Shown: in pieces, positions 53,723 to 62,799 of the stretch
Layout of the letters: every line of letters begins with the position of its first letter
Numbering within the stretch: position 1 is the stretch's first letter
DNA from: Sphingomonadaceae bacterium
Lineage (GTDB): Bacteria; Pseudomonadota; Alphaproteobacteria; Sphingomonadales; Sphingomonadaceae
DNA length: 64,000 nucleotides
NCBI GenBank assembly: GCA_020850455.1
Contig: JADZEQ010000005.1
Span: 532,873-596,872 of the forward strand
Reading direction: 5' to 3'
Translations under genes and position numbers: made by a program
Notes under the pieces: generated by a model
What the model saw: only the letters and a program-made list of their open reading frames with translations
What the model was told of the DNA's origin: nothing
The model's database searches: none

Positions 53723-56269
53723 ATGCAGCTTGTAATCGTTGAATCCCCGGCCAAGGCAAAGACTATCGAATCCTATTTGGGGAAAGATTTCAAAGTATTG
53801 GCATCCTTTGGCCATGTGCGCGACCTGCCGCCAAAGGATGGGTCGGTGGACCCCGATGCCGGTTTTTCCATGAAATGGGAAAATTATGCGGACAAGGCCA
53901 AGCGTTTGAAAGAAATTTCGGACGCGGCCAAGGGTGCCGAGCGATTGATCCTCGCCACCGACCCCGATCGGGAGGGGGAGGCGATCAGCTGGCATGTGCA
54001 AGAGGTGCTGCGCGCCAAAAAAGCATTGCCCGCCAAGGTAGACCGCGTCACTTTTAATGCGATTACAAAGGCGGCGGTGACCGGCGCCATGGCGCATCCG
54101 CGCGCGCTCGATGAAGATTTGATCGATGCCTATCGCGCCCGGCGCGCACTTGATTATCTGGTCGGCTTTACCCTGTCGCCGGTGCTGTGGCGCAAGCTGC
54201 CGGGGGCCAAATCGGCAGGGCGCGTCCAGTCGGTCGCGTTGCGGCTGGTTGTCGAGCGCGAGCGGGAGATTGAGGCGTTCGTCCCGCAGGAATATTGGTC
54301 GGTCACCGCGCATATGGAACAGGGGGGCACGCCCTTTACCGCGCGGCTCATCCGCTTTGACGGGGACAAGATCGAGCGGCTGTCACTGGGTGATGCAGGG
54401 GTTGCCGCGCGGGCCAAAGCAGCGGTGGAGGGGGGGCGCTTCACCGTCCAGAATGTTGAAATCAAGCCAGCGATGCGTCACCCGCAGCCGCCCTTTACGA
54501 CATCGAGCCTGCAGCAAGAGGCCGCGCGCAAGCTGGGCTTTTCGGCGAGCCACACGATGCGCATTGCCCAGTCGCTCTATGAGGATGGGCTTATCACTTA
54601 TATGCGGACCGACGGTGTGCAGATGGACGAAAGCGCCATTTCCGCAGCGCGGGTCGCCATTTCCAAGCGTTTTGATGGCGGCTATCTACCCGACAAGCCG
54701 CGCCGTTACCAGACCAAGGCTAAAAATGCCCAAGAAGCGCATGAGGCAATCCGCCCGACCGATTTTGCGCGTGACCATGGCGGGAGCGGGGATTTCGCCC
54801 GCCTCTATGACCTGATCTGGAAGCGCGCGATGGCGAGCCAGATGGCGAGCGCGCAGATGGAACGCACCAGCATAGACATGCCCGACGCAACCGGTCGGCA
54901 TATGCTGCGCGCCACCGGGCAGGTCGTCCGTTTTCCGGGCTTTATGGCGCTCTATACCGAAGGGCGCGATGACGCGGCGGAGGATGAGGATGCCAAGCTG
55001 CTGCCGCCGATGGTGGTGGGGGATACACCGCATCTGCACCATGTTTTGGCCGAACAACATTTTACCCAGGCGCCGCCCCGTTTTTCGGAGGCGAGCCTCG
55101 TCAAACGGATGGAAGAATTGGGCATTGGCCGCCCATCAACCTATGCCGCGACGTTGCAGGTGTTGAAGGATCGTTCCTACGTCCGGCTCGACAAGGGGCG
55201 CTTTCACCCCGAAGATAATGGCCGGATTGTCACCGCCTTTTTGGAGCGGTTTTTCGAACGCTATGTCAGCTATGATTTTACCGCCGGGTTGGAAGAATCA
55301 CTCGACGATATTTCGGGTGGCCGCGCCGGTTGGCAGGCGGTGCTCGATGCATTTTGGCGCGATTTCAAACCGCGCACGGCGGAGGTGCTGGAACAAAAGC
55401 CGTCGGATGTTACCGCCGCGCTCGACGCCTTTTTGGAACCATGGCTGTTTCCCGCCACGACGGACGGCAGCGACCCGCGGCTTTGCCCCAAATGCAAGGC
55501 GGGCCGCCTGTCGCTGCGCGGGGGGCGCTTTGGCAGTTTCATCGCCTGTTCGGGCTACCCCGAATGCAGCTTCACCCGCCAATTCGGCAAAGGGGGCGAC
55601 GATGCAGCGGAGGATGCCGTGCTCGGCACCGCAGCGGACGGGCAGGTGATTGCGCGCAAAAATGGGCGCTTTGGCCCCTATGTGCAATTGGGTGAGGGCA
55701 AGGATGCCAAGCGTTCATCCATTCCTGCTGATGTGGCGGGCGAACTCGACCTCGCGCTGGCCGAACGGCTGTTGGCCTTGCCGCGCGACGTTGGCGCACA
55801 CCCTGAAAGCGGGCAGATGATTGTCGCGGGGTTGGGGCGCTATGGCCCCTATTTGCTGCATGATGGCAAATATACCAAGCTGGCCTCGACCGTCGATGCG
55901 CTCGACATCGGGATGAATGCGGCGGTCACCCGCATTGCAGAGGGCGGGGCAAAGGGCGGCCGCCCGGCCCGCGCGGCAGGCAAGATTTTGGGCCAGCACC
56001 CCGACAATGGGGTAGATATAAAGCTGCTCGACGGCCGTTTTGGCCCCTATGTCAGCGATGGCAAGACGCACGCCACTTTGCCCAAAAGCGCGGACAAGGA
56101 TGCGGTGACGCTGGATGAAGCCTTGGCGCTGATTGCCGCCAAAATTGCCAAGGGGCCGGGCAAGAAGCCGGCCAAAAAAGCTGCCGCCAAAAAGCCTGTA
56201 GCCAAGAAATCTGTGGGCAAGAAAGCCTCGCCCAAAAAGGCGAAGGGAAGCGCCGCCCCTGCGGGTTAA
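53723..56269 (+). CDS. topA: DNA topoisomerase I
   Basis: The 848-residue type IA topoisomerase has the Toprim segment LVIVESPAKAKTIESYLG and TDPDREGEAISWH, and the active-site tyrosine Y293 in GLITYMRTD. A C4 zinc finger follows (LCPKCKAGRLSLRGG, IACSGYPEC), then repeated beta motifs (RKNGRFGPYVQLGEG, GRYGPYLLHDGKY). It relaxes negative supercoils. The last 35 residues are a lysine/alanine-rich tail common in alphaproteobacterial TopA. A TTGACG -35-like box lies at 53644. The stop overlaps the convergent era stop. Confidence 0.97.
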   Translation: MQLVIVESPAKAKTIESYLGKDFKVLASFGHVRDLPPKDGSVDPDAGFSMKWENYADKAKRLKEISDAAKGAERLILATDPDREGEAISWHVQEVLRAKKALPAKVDRVTFNAITKAAVTGAMAHPRALDEDLIDAYRARRALDYLVGFTLSPVLWRKLPGAKSAGRVQSVALRLVVEREREIEAFVPQEYWSVTAHMEQGGTPFTARLIRFDGDKIERLSLGDAGVAARAKAAVEGGRFTVQNVEIKPAMRHPQPPFTTSSLQQEAARKLGFSASHTMRIAQSLYEDGLITYMRTDGVQMDESAISAARVAISKRFDGGYLPDKPRRYQTKAKNAQEAHEAIRPTDFARDHGGSGDFARLYDLIWKRAMASQMASAQMERTSIDMPDATGRHMLRATGQVVRFPGFMALYTEGRDDAAEDEDAKLLPPMVVGDTPHLHHVLAEQHFTQAPPRFSEASLVKRMEELGIGRPSTYAATLQVLKDRSYVRLDKGRFHPEDNGRIVTAFLERFFERYVSYDFTAGLEESLDDISGGRAGWQAVLDAFWRDFKPRTAEVLEQKPSDVTAALDAFLEPWLFPATTDGSDPRLCPKCKAGRLSLRGGRFGSFIACSGYPECSFTRQFGKGGDDAAEDAVLGTAADGQVIARKNGRFGPYVQLGEGKDAKRSSIPADVAGELDLALAERLLALPRDVGAHPESGQMIVAGLGRYGPYLLHDGKYTKLASTVDALDIGMNAAVTRIAEGGAKGGRPARAAGKILGQHPDNGVDIKLLDGRFGPYVSDGKTHATLPKSADKDAVTLDEALALIAAKIAKGPGKKPAKKAAAKKPVAKKSVGKKASPKKAKGSAAPAG

Positions 56270-57156
56270 TCGACCCAGTCCAGCCCGATGTCGCGGTATA
56301 AGCCGCGATCCTCGTCCCAATCGGGCTTTACCTTGACGTGCAGGAATAAATGCACCTTGCGGCCCAGTTGCTCCGCAATTTCGGCGCGCGCGCGGCTGCC
56401 CAATTCGCGGATACGCGCGCCGCGCTTGCCCAAAAATATCGCCTTTTGGCTATCGCGCTCGACCAAAATCTGCTGGTGGATTTCGGCGGAACCATCTTTG
56501 CGGGTGGTGAATTTCTCGGTCTCGACCGCCGATGCATAGGGCAATTCCGCATGCAATTGCCGGAAAATCTGTTCGCGGGTGATTTCGGCGGCGAGCAATC
56601 GTTCGCTGGCATCGCTCACCTCATCCGCCGGGAAATGCCATACGCCTTCGGGGATGCGTGCCGCCAGATGCGCCTTTAATTCGGCAATGCCGTCGCCCGA
56701 TAACGCGCTGACAAAAAATGTTTCGGCAAAGGGGATGATGGCATGCAATTCGCTCGCCAGGGCCAATAAAGGCTCCTTGGCCAGCGCATCCACCTTGTTG
56801 AGGATGAGCAAAATGGGTTCGCTGCGGCTTGCCAGCACCTCCAAAATCGGACGCAATTTGCTGTCCAATCCTCTGGTTGCATCAACCGTCAGGCAAATGG
56901 CGTCCGCCCCCTCCGCCCCGCCCCAAGCGGCGGCGACCATCGCCCGGTCAAACCGCCGGTTGGGCGCGAAAATTCCCGGCGTGTCGATCAGGATGATTTG
57001 GGCATCGTCGGCAATGGCAATGCCCATCAACCGGGTACGCGTCGTTTGTGCCTTGGCGCTGGTAATGGCGACCTTTTGCCCGACGATCGCGTTGACCAGC
57101 GTTGATTTGCCGGCGTTGGGCGCACCCACCACCGCGATAAAACCACAGCGCGTCAT
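56266..57156 (-). CDS. era: GTPase Era
   Basis: The 296-residue protein has P-loop GAPNAGKS at 11-18, DTPGIFAP (G3), NKVD (G4) and a C-terminal KH domain with GKRGARIRELGSRARAEIAEQLGRKVHLFLHVKV. Era binds 16S rRNA and supports 30S maturation. It is the last gene of the lepB-rnc-era run, overlapping rnc by four bases, the widespread bacterial arrangement. Confidence 0.97.
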   Translation of the reverse strand: MTRCGFIAVVGAPNAGKSTLVNAIVGQKVAITSAKAQTTRTRLMGIAIADDAQIILIDTPGIFAPNRRFDRAMVAAAWGGAEGADAICLTVDATRGLDSKLRPILEVLASRSEPILLILNKVDALAKEPLLALASELHAIIPFAETFFVSALSGDGIAELKAHLAARIPEGVWHFPADEVSDASERLLAAEITREQIFRQLHAELPYASAVETEKFTTRKDGSAEIHQQILVERDSQKAIFLGKRGARIRELGSRARAEIAEQLGRKVHLFLHVKVKPDWDEDRGLYRDIGLDWVD

Positions 57157-57839
57157 TGCATCAATCCTAATTTTTGCAGCATCGCTGCGGCTGCCGCGCG
57201 TTCGGCGGCTTGTTTGCTGCTGCCTTCGCCCTCTGCGGCATCATGGCCGGTAACCTCGACACGCACGCGAAAATGTGGCGCATGGTCTGGCCCATCGCGC
57301 GCGATAATGGTGAAAGCGGGGGGGCGTTTGCGCTGCGCCGCCGCCCATTCGAGCAGCGCGGATTTGGGGTGGCGCGCATCGCCATGGCTATCGTCGATCA
57401 AGCCCTGCCACCATGTCAGCACCAGCGCGCGTGCGCCGTCAAACCCTTGGTCGATAAATGTGGCGCCAATCAACGCCTCCACCACATCGCCCAAAATATT
57501 GTCGCTAAGATATCCGCCATCGTCGCGCGCTTGCTTGCCCAATCGTATATGCGCGCCAAGGCCAATGCTACGCGCAACCTCTGCACAACGTGCGCGCGAC
57601 ACCAATGCGTTAAATCGCGCCGACATCGCCCCTTCGTCCATATGCGGATGGCGGGTGTAGAGCGCCTCGGCAATTGTCAGGCCAAGCACCCGATCGCCCA
57701 AAAATTCGAGCCGCTGATAATCGCGCCCGCCGCTGCGCTGGGTGATACTGCTGCCATGGGTCAGCGCCTCTTGATAAAGCGCTGGATTGCCGATTTTTAT
57801 GCCCGGCAGCGCGGCCAATTTGTCGCGCTCAGAATCCAC
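57153..57839 (-). CDS. rnc: Ribonuclease III
   Basis: From GTG 57839 (VDSERDKLAAL) the protein has 228 residues. The signature is RLEFLGDRVLGL with the catalytic Glu/Asp; the second metal-ligand stretch is DNILGDVVEALIGATF. A double-stranded RNA-binding domain follows (SALLEWAAAQRKRPPAFTII to the C-terminus). It processes rRNA precursors. The start lies inside the last codons of lepB (11-base overlap); the longer frame to 57908 would overlap lepB further and is not conserved. Confidence 0.95.
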   Translation of the reverse strand: MDSERDKLAALPGIKIGNPALYQEALTHGSSITQRSGGRDYQRLEFLGDRVLGLTIAEALYTRHPHMDEGAMSARFNALVSRARCAEVARSIGLGAHIRLGKQARDDGGYLSDNILGDVVEALIGATFIDQGFDGARALVLTWWQGLIDDSHGDARHPKSALLEWAAAQRKRPPAFTIIARDGPDHAPHFRVRVEVTGHDAAEGEGSSKQAAERAAAAAMLQKLGLMQ

Positions 57840-58725
57840 GGCCGATCCGATCCCAGCGAATGGCGGTAAACCAACTGACCGGGTTATACCATGTCGCCGA
57901 ACCATCAACCGACAAGAAGGTGAACCAAGCCCGCCCCTCTATATTGTCGATCGGCACCAGTCCGATGCCCGCATTGGGTGCAGCGGGAAAGCGGCTGTCA
58001 AAGCTGCGATCACGATTATCGCCCATCAAAAATAAATGCCCCGCCGGCACCTGATAAACGCCGGTCGTGTCGGCGTCGCCATGCACCAGATCGAGCACGG
58101 CATATTGTCGCCCATTGGGCAGCGTTTCGACAAAGCGGGGGTAACGGCAGGTCAAGCGCCCATGGACCATTTCCTCAAAAACCGGGCGGAAACAGGGGTT
58201 GCCATAGCTTGCCTCCACCATATTGGGTGTCACCGGCAGGCGAAAATCGGCAATCTGACGACGGTGCACCGCGCGCCCGTTGATCCGCAATTGGCCATCG
58301 ACCATCTGGATACGGTCCCCGGGGAGGCCGATGACCCGCTTTATATAATCGCTATGCGCGTCGGGCGGTGCTTTGAACACGACGACATCGCCGCGTTCGG
58401 GCATGCTCCCCAAAATGCGCCCATCCGGCAGTGGTAATGGCACCGGCACGCTGAAGCGCGACCAGCCATATGCGAATTTATTGACCATCAGATAATCACC
58501 GATGATGAGGCGCGGCTGCATCGATTCCGATGGAATATTATAGGGGGAGATGATGAGGACGCGTAGGCTGAACACCAGCGTCGCGAACCAGAAAATAAAC
58601 CAGAAAAACCCACCCCAATCAAAGGGGGCAACCGCATCTGCCGCACCATCGGTCGGGTCGATGGCCGACGCGCCCACTGCCATCACGGGCGGTTCGCCTG
58701 CGGGCGGCATCATATTTTCATCCAT
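57829..58725 (-). CDS. lepB: Signal peptidase I
   Basis: The 298-residue membrane protease has a single N-terminal membrane segment near 40-58, then the catalytic serine S68 in PYNIPSESMQPRLIIGDYLMVNKFAYG and the lysine K129 in DYIKRVIGLPGDRI. GDNRDRSFDSRF is the conserved C-terminal box. It removes signal peptides of exported proteins at the outer face of the inner membrane. It heads lepB-rnc-era. A proline-rich N-terminal extension of about 35 residues precedes the membrane anchor. Confidence 0.96.
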   Translation of the reverse strand: MDENMMPPAGEPPVMAVGASAIDPTDGAADAVAPFDWGGFFWFIFWFATLVFSLRVLIISPYNIPSESMQPRLIIGDYLMVNKFAYGWSRFSVPVPLPLPDGRILGSMPERGDVVVFKAPPDAHSDYIKRVIGLPGDRIQMVDGQLRINGRAVHRRQIADFRLPVTPNMVEASYGNPCFRPVFEEMVHGRLTCRYPRFVETLPNGRQYAVLDLVHGDADTTGVYQVPAGHLFLMGDNRDRSFDSRFPAAPNAGIGLVPIDNIEGRAWFTFLSVDGSATWYNPVSWFTAIRWDRIGRGF

Positions 58726-58807
58726 GCCGCGCGCTTTGGGGCTTTGCCGCTATATGGTCAAGATGGCTTGGCGCGCGGGGGAGGAGTGCGTAATGGCGGT
58801 TTAGCAA

Positions 58808-60349
58808 ATGCATCGCGGGAGAGTTGATTTGAACGGTCTTTGGCAAGATTTGGATGCATGGCAACCCCAACGGCTCGATGCGCTGCTGACCGGCGATTTT
58901 GCGCCGCGCGCCAACGCCCTCATCCACCGGCATGCCGGTATTCGTTTTGACTGGGCCAAGACGCACCTCGACCCCGCCGCCATCGACCATTTCTGTGCCC
59001 TTTCCGACGCGATGGGGCTGGATGGCGCGCGCCGCGCGCTCTTGTCGGGCAAAATGGTCAACCCCAGCGAAAAGCGGGCCGCCGAACATAGCGCCGAACG
59101 CGGGGTGGGGGATGCTGAAAGCGTTGAGCTTGCCGCCCTGTTGCATGGGCGGATGCGCGCGCTGATCGATGCGATAGAGGGCGGCGCCTTTGGCGAAATA
59201 CGCCATATTCTCCATATCGGCATCGGCGGTTCCGCGCTTGGCCCGCAATTATTGGTCGATGCGCTGGCGCGCCACCAATTGCGTTATGACGTGGCGGTGG
59301 TCGCCAATGTCGATGGTGCGGCGCTTGATGCCGTGTTGCGGCGCTTTGACCCGGCAACGACCTTGGTCGCGGTTGCATCTAAAACTTTCACGACCACCGA
59401 AACCTTGATGAACGCGCGCTCTGCGCTGACGTGGATGGAGGATGCGGGGGTTGCCGACCCCATCGGCCGCTTTATCGCGCTGACCGCCGCACCCGAAAAG
59501 GCCATGGAATGGGGGATTGATGAAACCCGCATCCTGCCCTTTGCGCCGACGATTGGCGGGCGATATTCGCTCTGGTCGTCGATCGGTTTTCCGGCGGCGC
59601 TGGCATTGGGGTGGGATGGCTTTGCCCAACTTCTCGCCGGGGCAGCGGCTATGGACCGCCATTTTGCCGCCGCGCCATGGCGCGAAAACATCCCCGTCCT
59701 CGCCGCCTTTGCCGACCTGCTCTATAGCCGCCGGATGGGCGCGGCGACCCGCGCCGTCTTTGCCTATGATGAGCGTCTGCGTCTGCTCCCCCCCTATTTG
59801 CAGCAGCTGGAAATGGAATCGAATGGCAAGGGGGTGATGGCCGATGGTCGCCCGCTAATCGGGCCGAGCGCGCCGATCACCTGGGGCGGCACGGGCACCG
59901 ATGCGCAGCATGCGGTGTTCCAATTGCTCCATCAGGGCACCCATTTGGTACCGGTTGAATTTGTCGCGGTGCGCGTGCCCGAACATGCGCTCGATGGCGA
60001 ACATCATGCGGCCTTGCTCGGCAATATCATCGCACAGGGGGCCGCATTGATGCGCGGGCAGGACAGCGATGACCCCAATAAACAATATCCCGGTAACCGC
60101 CCATCGATAACGATTTTGCTCGACCGGCTCGACCCGGTGCATCTGGGCGCGCTCATCGCCTTTTATGAGCATCGCACCTTCGTCAACGCGACCTTGATGG
60201 GCATCAACCCCTTTGACCAATTTGGCGTCGAATTGGGTAAGGCGATGGCCCGCGCGCTCGATGATGGCGATGGGGATTTTGACCCGGCGACCGAGGCATT
60301 GATGGACGCTGCCTTTGGCAGCAGCGATTTTGATGGGGATTTGGGCTGA
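58808..60349 (+). CDS. pgi: Glucose-6-phosphate isomerase
   Basis: The 513-residue protein has ILHIGIGGSALGPQLLVDAL, VASKTFTTTETLMNA, GGRYSLWSSIGFPAAL, and the PGNRPSITILLDRLDPVHLGALIAFYEHRTF signature. It interconverts glucose-6-phosphate and fructose-6-phosphate. The start is ATG 58808 or the downstream TTG at 58829 (LNGLWQDLDAW), which has GGGAGAG close by and gives the more usual N-terminus. It shares a base with the gor start (TGATG). Confidence 0.95.
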   Translation: MHRGRVDLNGLWQDLDAWQPQRLDALLTGDFAPRANALIHRHAGIRFDWAKTHLDPAAIDHFCALSDAMGLDGARRALLSGKMVNPSEKRAAEHSAERGVGDAESVELAALLHGRMRALIDAIEGGAFGEIRHILHIGIGGSALGPQLLVDALARHQLRYDVAVVANVDGAALDAVLRRFDPATTLVAVASKTFTTTETLMNARSALTWMEDAGVADPIGRFIALTAAPEKAMEWGIDETRILPFAPTIGGRYSLWSSIGFPAALALGWDGFAQLLAGAAAMDRHFAAAPWRENIPVLAAFADLLYSRRMGAATRAVFAYDERLRLLPPYLQQLEMESNGKGVMADGRPLIGPSAPITWGGTGTDAQHAVFQLLHQGTHLVPVEFVAVRVPEHALDGEHHAALLGNIIAQGAALMRGQDSDDPNKQYPGNRPSITILLDRLDPVHLGALIAFYEHRTFVNATLMGINPFDQFGVELGKAMARALDDGDGDFDPATEALMDAAFGSSDFDGDLG

Positions 60350-61695
60350 TGGCCGACTTTGACGTCGATTTCTTTGTTATCGGTGCCGGGTCAGGCGGTG
60401 TGCGTGCGGCGCGTATCGCGGCGAGCCATGGCGCACGCGTCGCGGTGGCAGAGGAATATCGCGTCGGCGGCACCTGTGTCATTCGCGGCTGCGTGCCCAA
60501 GAAAATGCTGGTTTACGCCAGCCATTTTGCCGAGGATCTGGCCGATGCCGCGCGCTTTGGCTGGGATGCGGCGGGTGCGCGTTTCAACTGGTCGCGCCTG
60601 CGCGACAATGTGGCGGCAGAGGTTGACCGGCTGGAGGGGCTATATGGCCAAACGCTCGCCAACCATCAGGTGGAGGTGCTGCGCGAACGCGCCACGATCA
60701 GCGGCGCGCAACAGGTGACTTTGGCATCGGGCCGAATTGTCCGCGCGCGCCATATCCTGATCGCGACCGGCGCGCGGCCCAATGTCCCCCATGTGCCGGG
60801 CAGCGAATATGGCGAAACATCAAATGGTGTCTTTCACCTGCCCGACCTGCCCAAACGCATCGTCATCGCGGGCGGCGGCTATATCGCCAATGAATTTGCC
60901 GGTATTTTCCACGCCTTTGGGGCAGAGGTTGTGTTGGCGACGCGTGGCGACCGGCTGCTGCGCGGCTATGATGTGGAAATGGTCGATTTTATGGCCGAAC
61001 AGGCACGGGGCAAGGGGCTGGATATCCGCCTCAATTTCCCCATCCATGCCATCCAGAAACAGGCGGATGGCAGCTTGCTGGTCGACGGTGGCGATGCCGG
61101 ACAACTGGAAACCGACATGTTGCTCTGGGCGATTGGGCGCGACCCCAATAGTGCCGACCTTGGCCTTGAAAATGCCGGGGTGGCGCGCGACGGGGCAGGG
61201 GCAATCATCGTCGATGGGCATGGCACAACCAATATTCCGACCATCCATGCGGTGGGTGATGTCACCAACCGCGTGCAATTGACCCCGGTTGCTATCCGTG
61301 AGGGGCATGCGCTTGCCGACCATTTGTTCGGCGGCAACAGCCGCACCATCGATTATGCCGATATTCCGAGCGCCGTTTTTGCCAATCCGCCGCTCGCCGC
61401 CGTCGGTTTGACGGAGGAAGCCGCACGGGCGCAATTTGCTGATGTTGCGGTCTATCGCAGCAATTTCAAACCGATGAAGCATAGCCTCGCCGGGCGTGAC
61501 GAACGCGCGCTCTATAAAATGGTGGTGGACAATGCGAGCGGGCGGGTACTCGGTCTGCATATGGTCGGGCCGGATAGCGCCGAAATATTGCAGGCAGCGG
61601 CGGTCGCGGTAAAGGCGGGGCTGAGCAAACAGGCGTTTGACGATACCATCGCCCTCCACCCCAGCATGGCCGAGGAATTGGTGCTGTTCAAATAA
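60349..61695 (+). CDS. gor: Glutathione-disulfide reductase
   Basis: The 448-residue flavoprotein has VIGAGSGGVRAARIAASHGARV (FAD), the redox-active disulfide C43-VIRG-C48 in GGTCVIRGCVPKK, the NAD(P) motif GGGYIANEFAG, and the C-terminal histidine in ALHPSMAEELV. It reduces oxidised glutathione with NADPH. It is coupled to pgi by a one-base overlap, as often found in alphaproteobacteria. The epimerase gene follows 78 bases later. Confidence 0.93.
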   Translation: MADFDVDFFVIGAGSGGVRAARIAASHGARVAVAEEYRVGGTCVIRGCVPKKMLVYASHFAEDLADAARFGWDAAGARFNWSRLRDNVAAEVDRLEGLYGQTLANHQVEVLRERATISGAQQVTLASGRIVRARHILIATGARPNVPHVPGSEYGETSNGVFHLPDLPKRIVIAGGGYIANEFAGIFHAFGAEVVLATRGDRLLRGYDVEMVDFMAEQARGKGLDIRLNFPIHAIQKQADGSLLVDGGDAGQLETDMLLWAIGRDPNSADLGLENAGVARDGAGAIIVDGHGTTNIPTIHAVGDVTNRVQLTPVAIREGHALADHLFGGNSRTIDYADIPSAVFANPPLAAVGLTEEAARAQFADVAVYRSNFKPMKHSLAGRDERALYKMVVDNASGRVLGLHMVGPDSAEILQAAAVAVKAGLSKQAFDDTIALHPSMAEELVLFK

Positions 61696-61773
61696 AGTTG
61701 CGATTTACAACCTATATTGCCACTGTCGTTACGGCCTGCTAGCTTTGCGTCCATCAGGGGGCGGGGAGCATGG

Positions 61774-62799
61774 ATGATGGCAAGTGCAGATAAACGCATA
61801 TTGGTGACCGGCGGCAGCGGCTATATCGCGGGTTTCCTGATACGCCAACTCATCGAAAATGGCTGGCAGGTGCACAGCAGTATCCGCAATCTGGCGCGTG
61901 AGCAGGAAGTGCGCGGCTGGCTCAACGTCCCTGCCGACCGGCTGCAATTTTTCGCCGCCGATTTGATGTCCGATGACGGGTGGGCAGCGGCGGTGGATGG
62001 GTGCAGCCATGTCGCGCATGTCGCATCCCCCTTTCCCTTGGGCGTCCCCAAAAATGCCGATGATCTGGTCGTCCCCGCACGCGAAGGGGCGCTGCGCGCG
62101 CTGCGCTTTGCCCATGCGGCGGGGGTAAAACGCTTTGTCCTCACCTCCTCCATGGCGGCGATTGCCTATGGCCATGGCAAGGGCGGCGGCACCTTTAGCG
62201 AAAAGGATTGGAGCAACCTCGATTCCCCCAGCCTGATGCCCTATCCACGGTCCAAGACCGTCGCCGAACGCGCCGCGCGCGATTGGGTCGCCGCCCATGC
62301 GCCCGAAATGGAATTTGCCTCGGTCAATCCGGCGGCGGTTTTCGGCCCGCTGATCAGCGATGATCTGTCAACCTCGATAGAGGTGATCCGCCAGATGCTG
62401 ACCGGCAAGGTGCCGATGTGCCCCGATGTCGGTTTTGGTATCATCGACGTGCGCGACGTCGCTGACCTGCATTTTCGCGCATTGACGGCGGACGGGATAA
62501 GGGATGAACGCTTTATCGCCTGCGGCGATTTTCTGAAGTTTATCGATATTGCACGGATTTTGCGCGATAATCTGGGCGATGCTGCTGCCAAGGTGCCCAC
62601 GCGCAAAATGCCCGACTGGCTGCTGCGCACGATGGCGCTGGTGCGCGGCGAATTAAAGCAAGTGGTCAATGAATTGGGCAATGTCCGCCATGGGGATTCG
62701 GGCCACGCCATCGAGCGGCTGGGTTGGCAGATGCGCCCGGCGGAGGAAGCGATATTGGCGAGCGCGCGCGACCTCATCGCTCGCGGGATCGTTACCTGA
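61774..62799 (+). CDS. NAD-dependent epimerase/dehydratase family oxidoreductase (dihydroflavonol reductase-like)
   Basis: The 341-residue extended SDR has RILVTGGSGYIAGFLIRQLIENGWQVHSSIRN at the N-terminus, AHVASPFPLG, LTSSMAAIAYG, and the catalytic YPRSK (YxxxK). NPAAVFGPLISDD follows. It resembles aldehyde reductases of the dihydroflavonol-4-reductase group; the substrate is unknown. The ATG at 61774 follows GGGGAGCA; a second ATG directly after is possible. The stop region overlaps the convergent regulator by eight bases. Confidence 0.87.
   Translation: MMASADKRILVTGGSGYIAGFLIRQLIENGWQVHSSIRNLAREQEVRGWLNVPADRLQFFAADLMSDDGWAAAVDGCSHVAHVASPFPLGVPKNADDLVVPAREGALRALRFAHAAGVKRFVLTSSMAAIAYGHGKGGGTFSEKDWSNLDSPSLMPYPRSKTVAERAARDWVAAHAPEMEFASVNPAAVFGPLISDDLSTSIEVIRQMLTGKVPMCPDVGFGIIDVRDVADLHFRALTADGIRDERFIACGDFLKFIDIARILRDNLGDAAAKVPTRKMPDWLLRTMALVRGELKQVVNELGNVRHGDSGHAIERLGWQMRPAEEAILASARDLIARGIVT

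Noticed and set aside
56164..56266. Repeat expansion in the topA 3' end
   Set aside because: The lysine/alanine tail is a usual feature of alphaproteobacterial TopA and the codons are varied, so it is protein-driven composition, not a DNA repeat.
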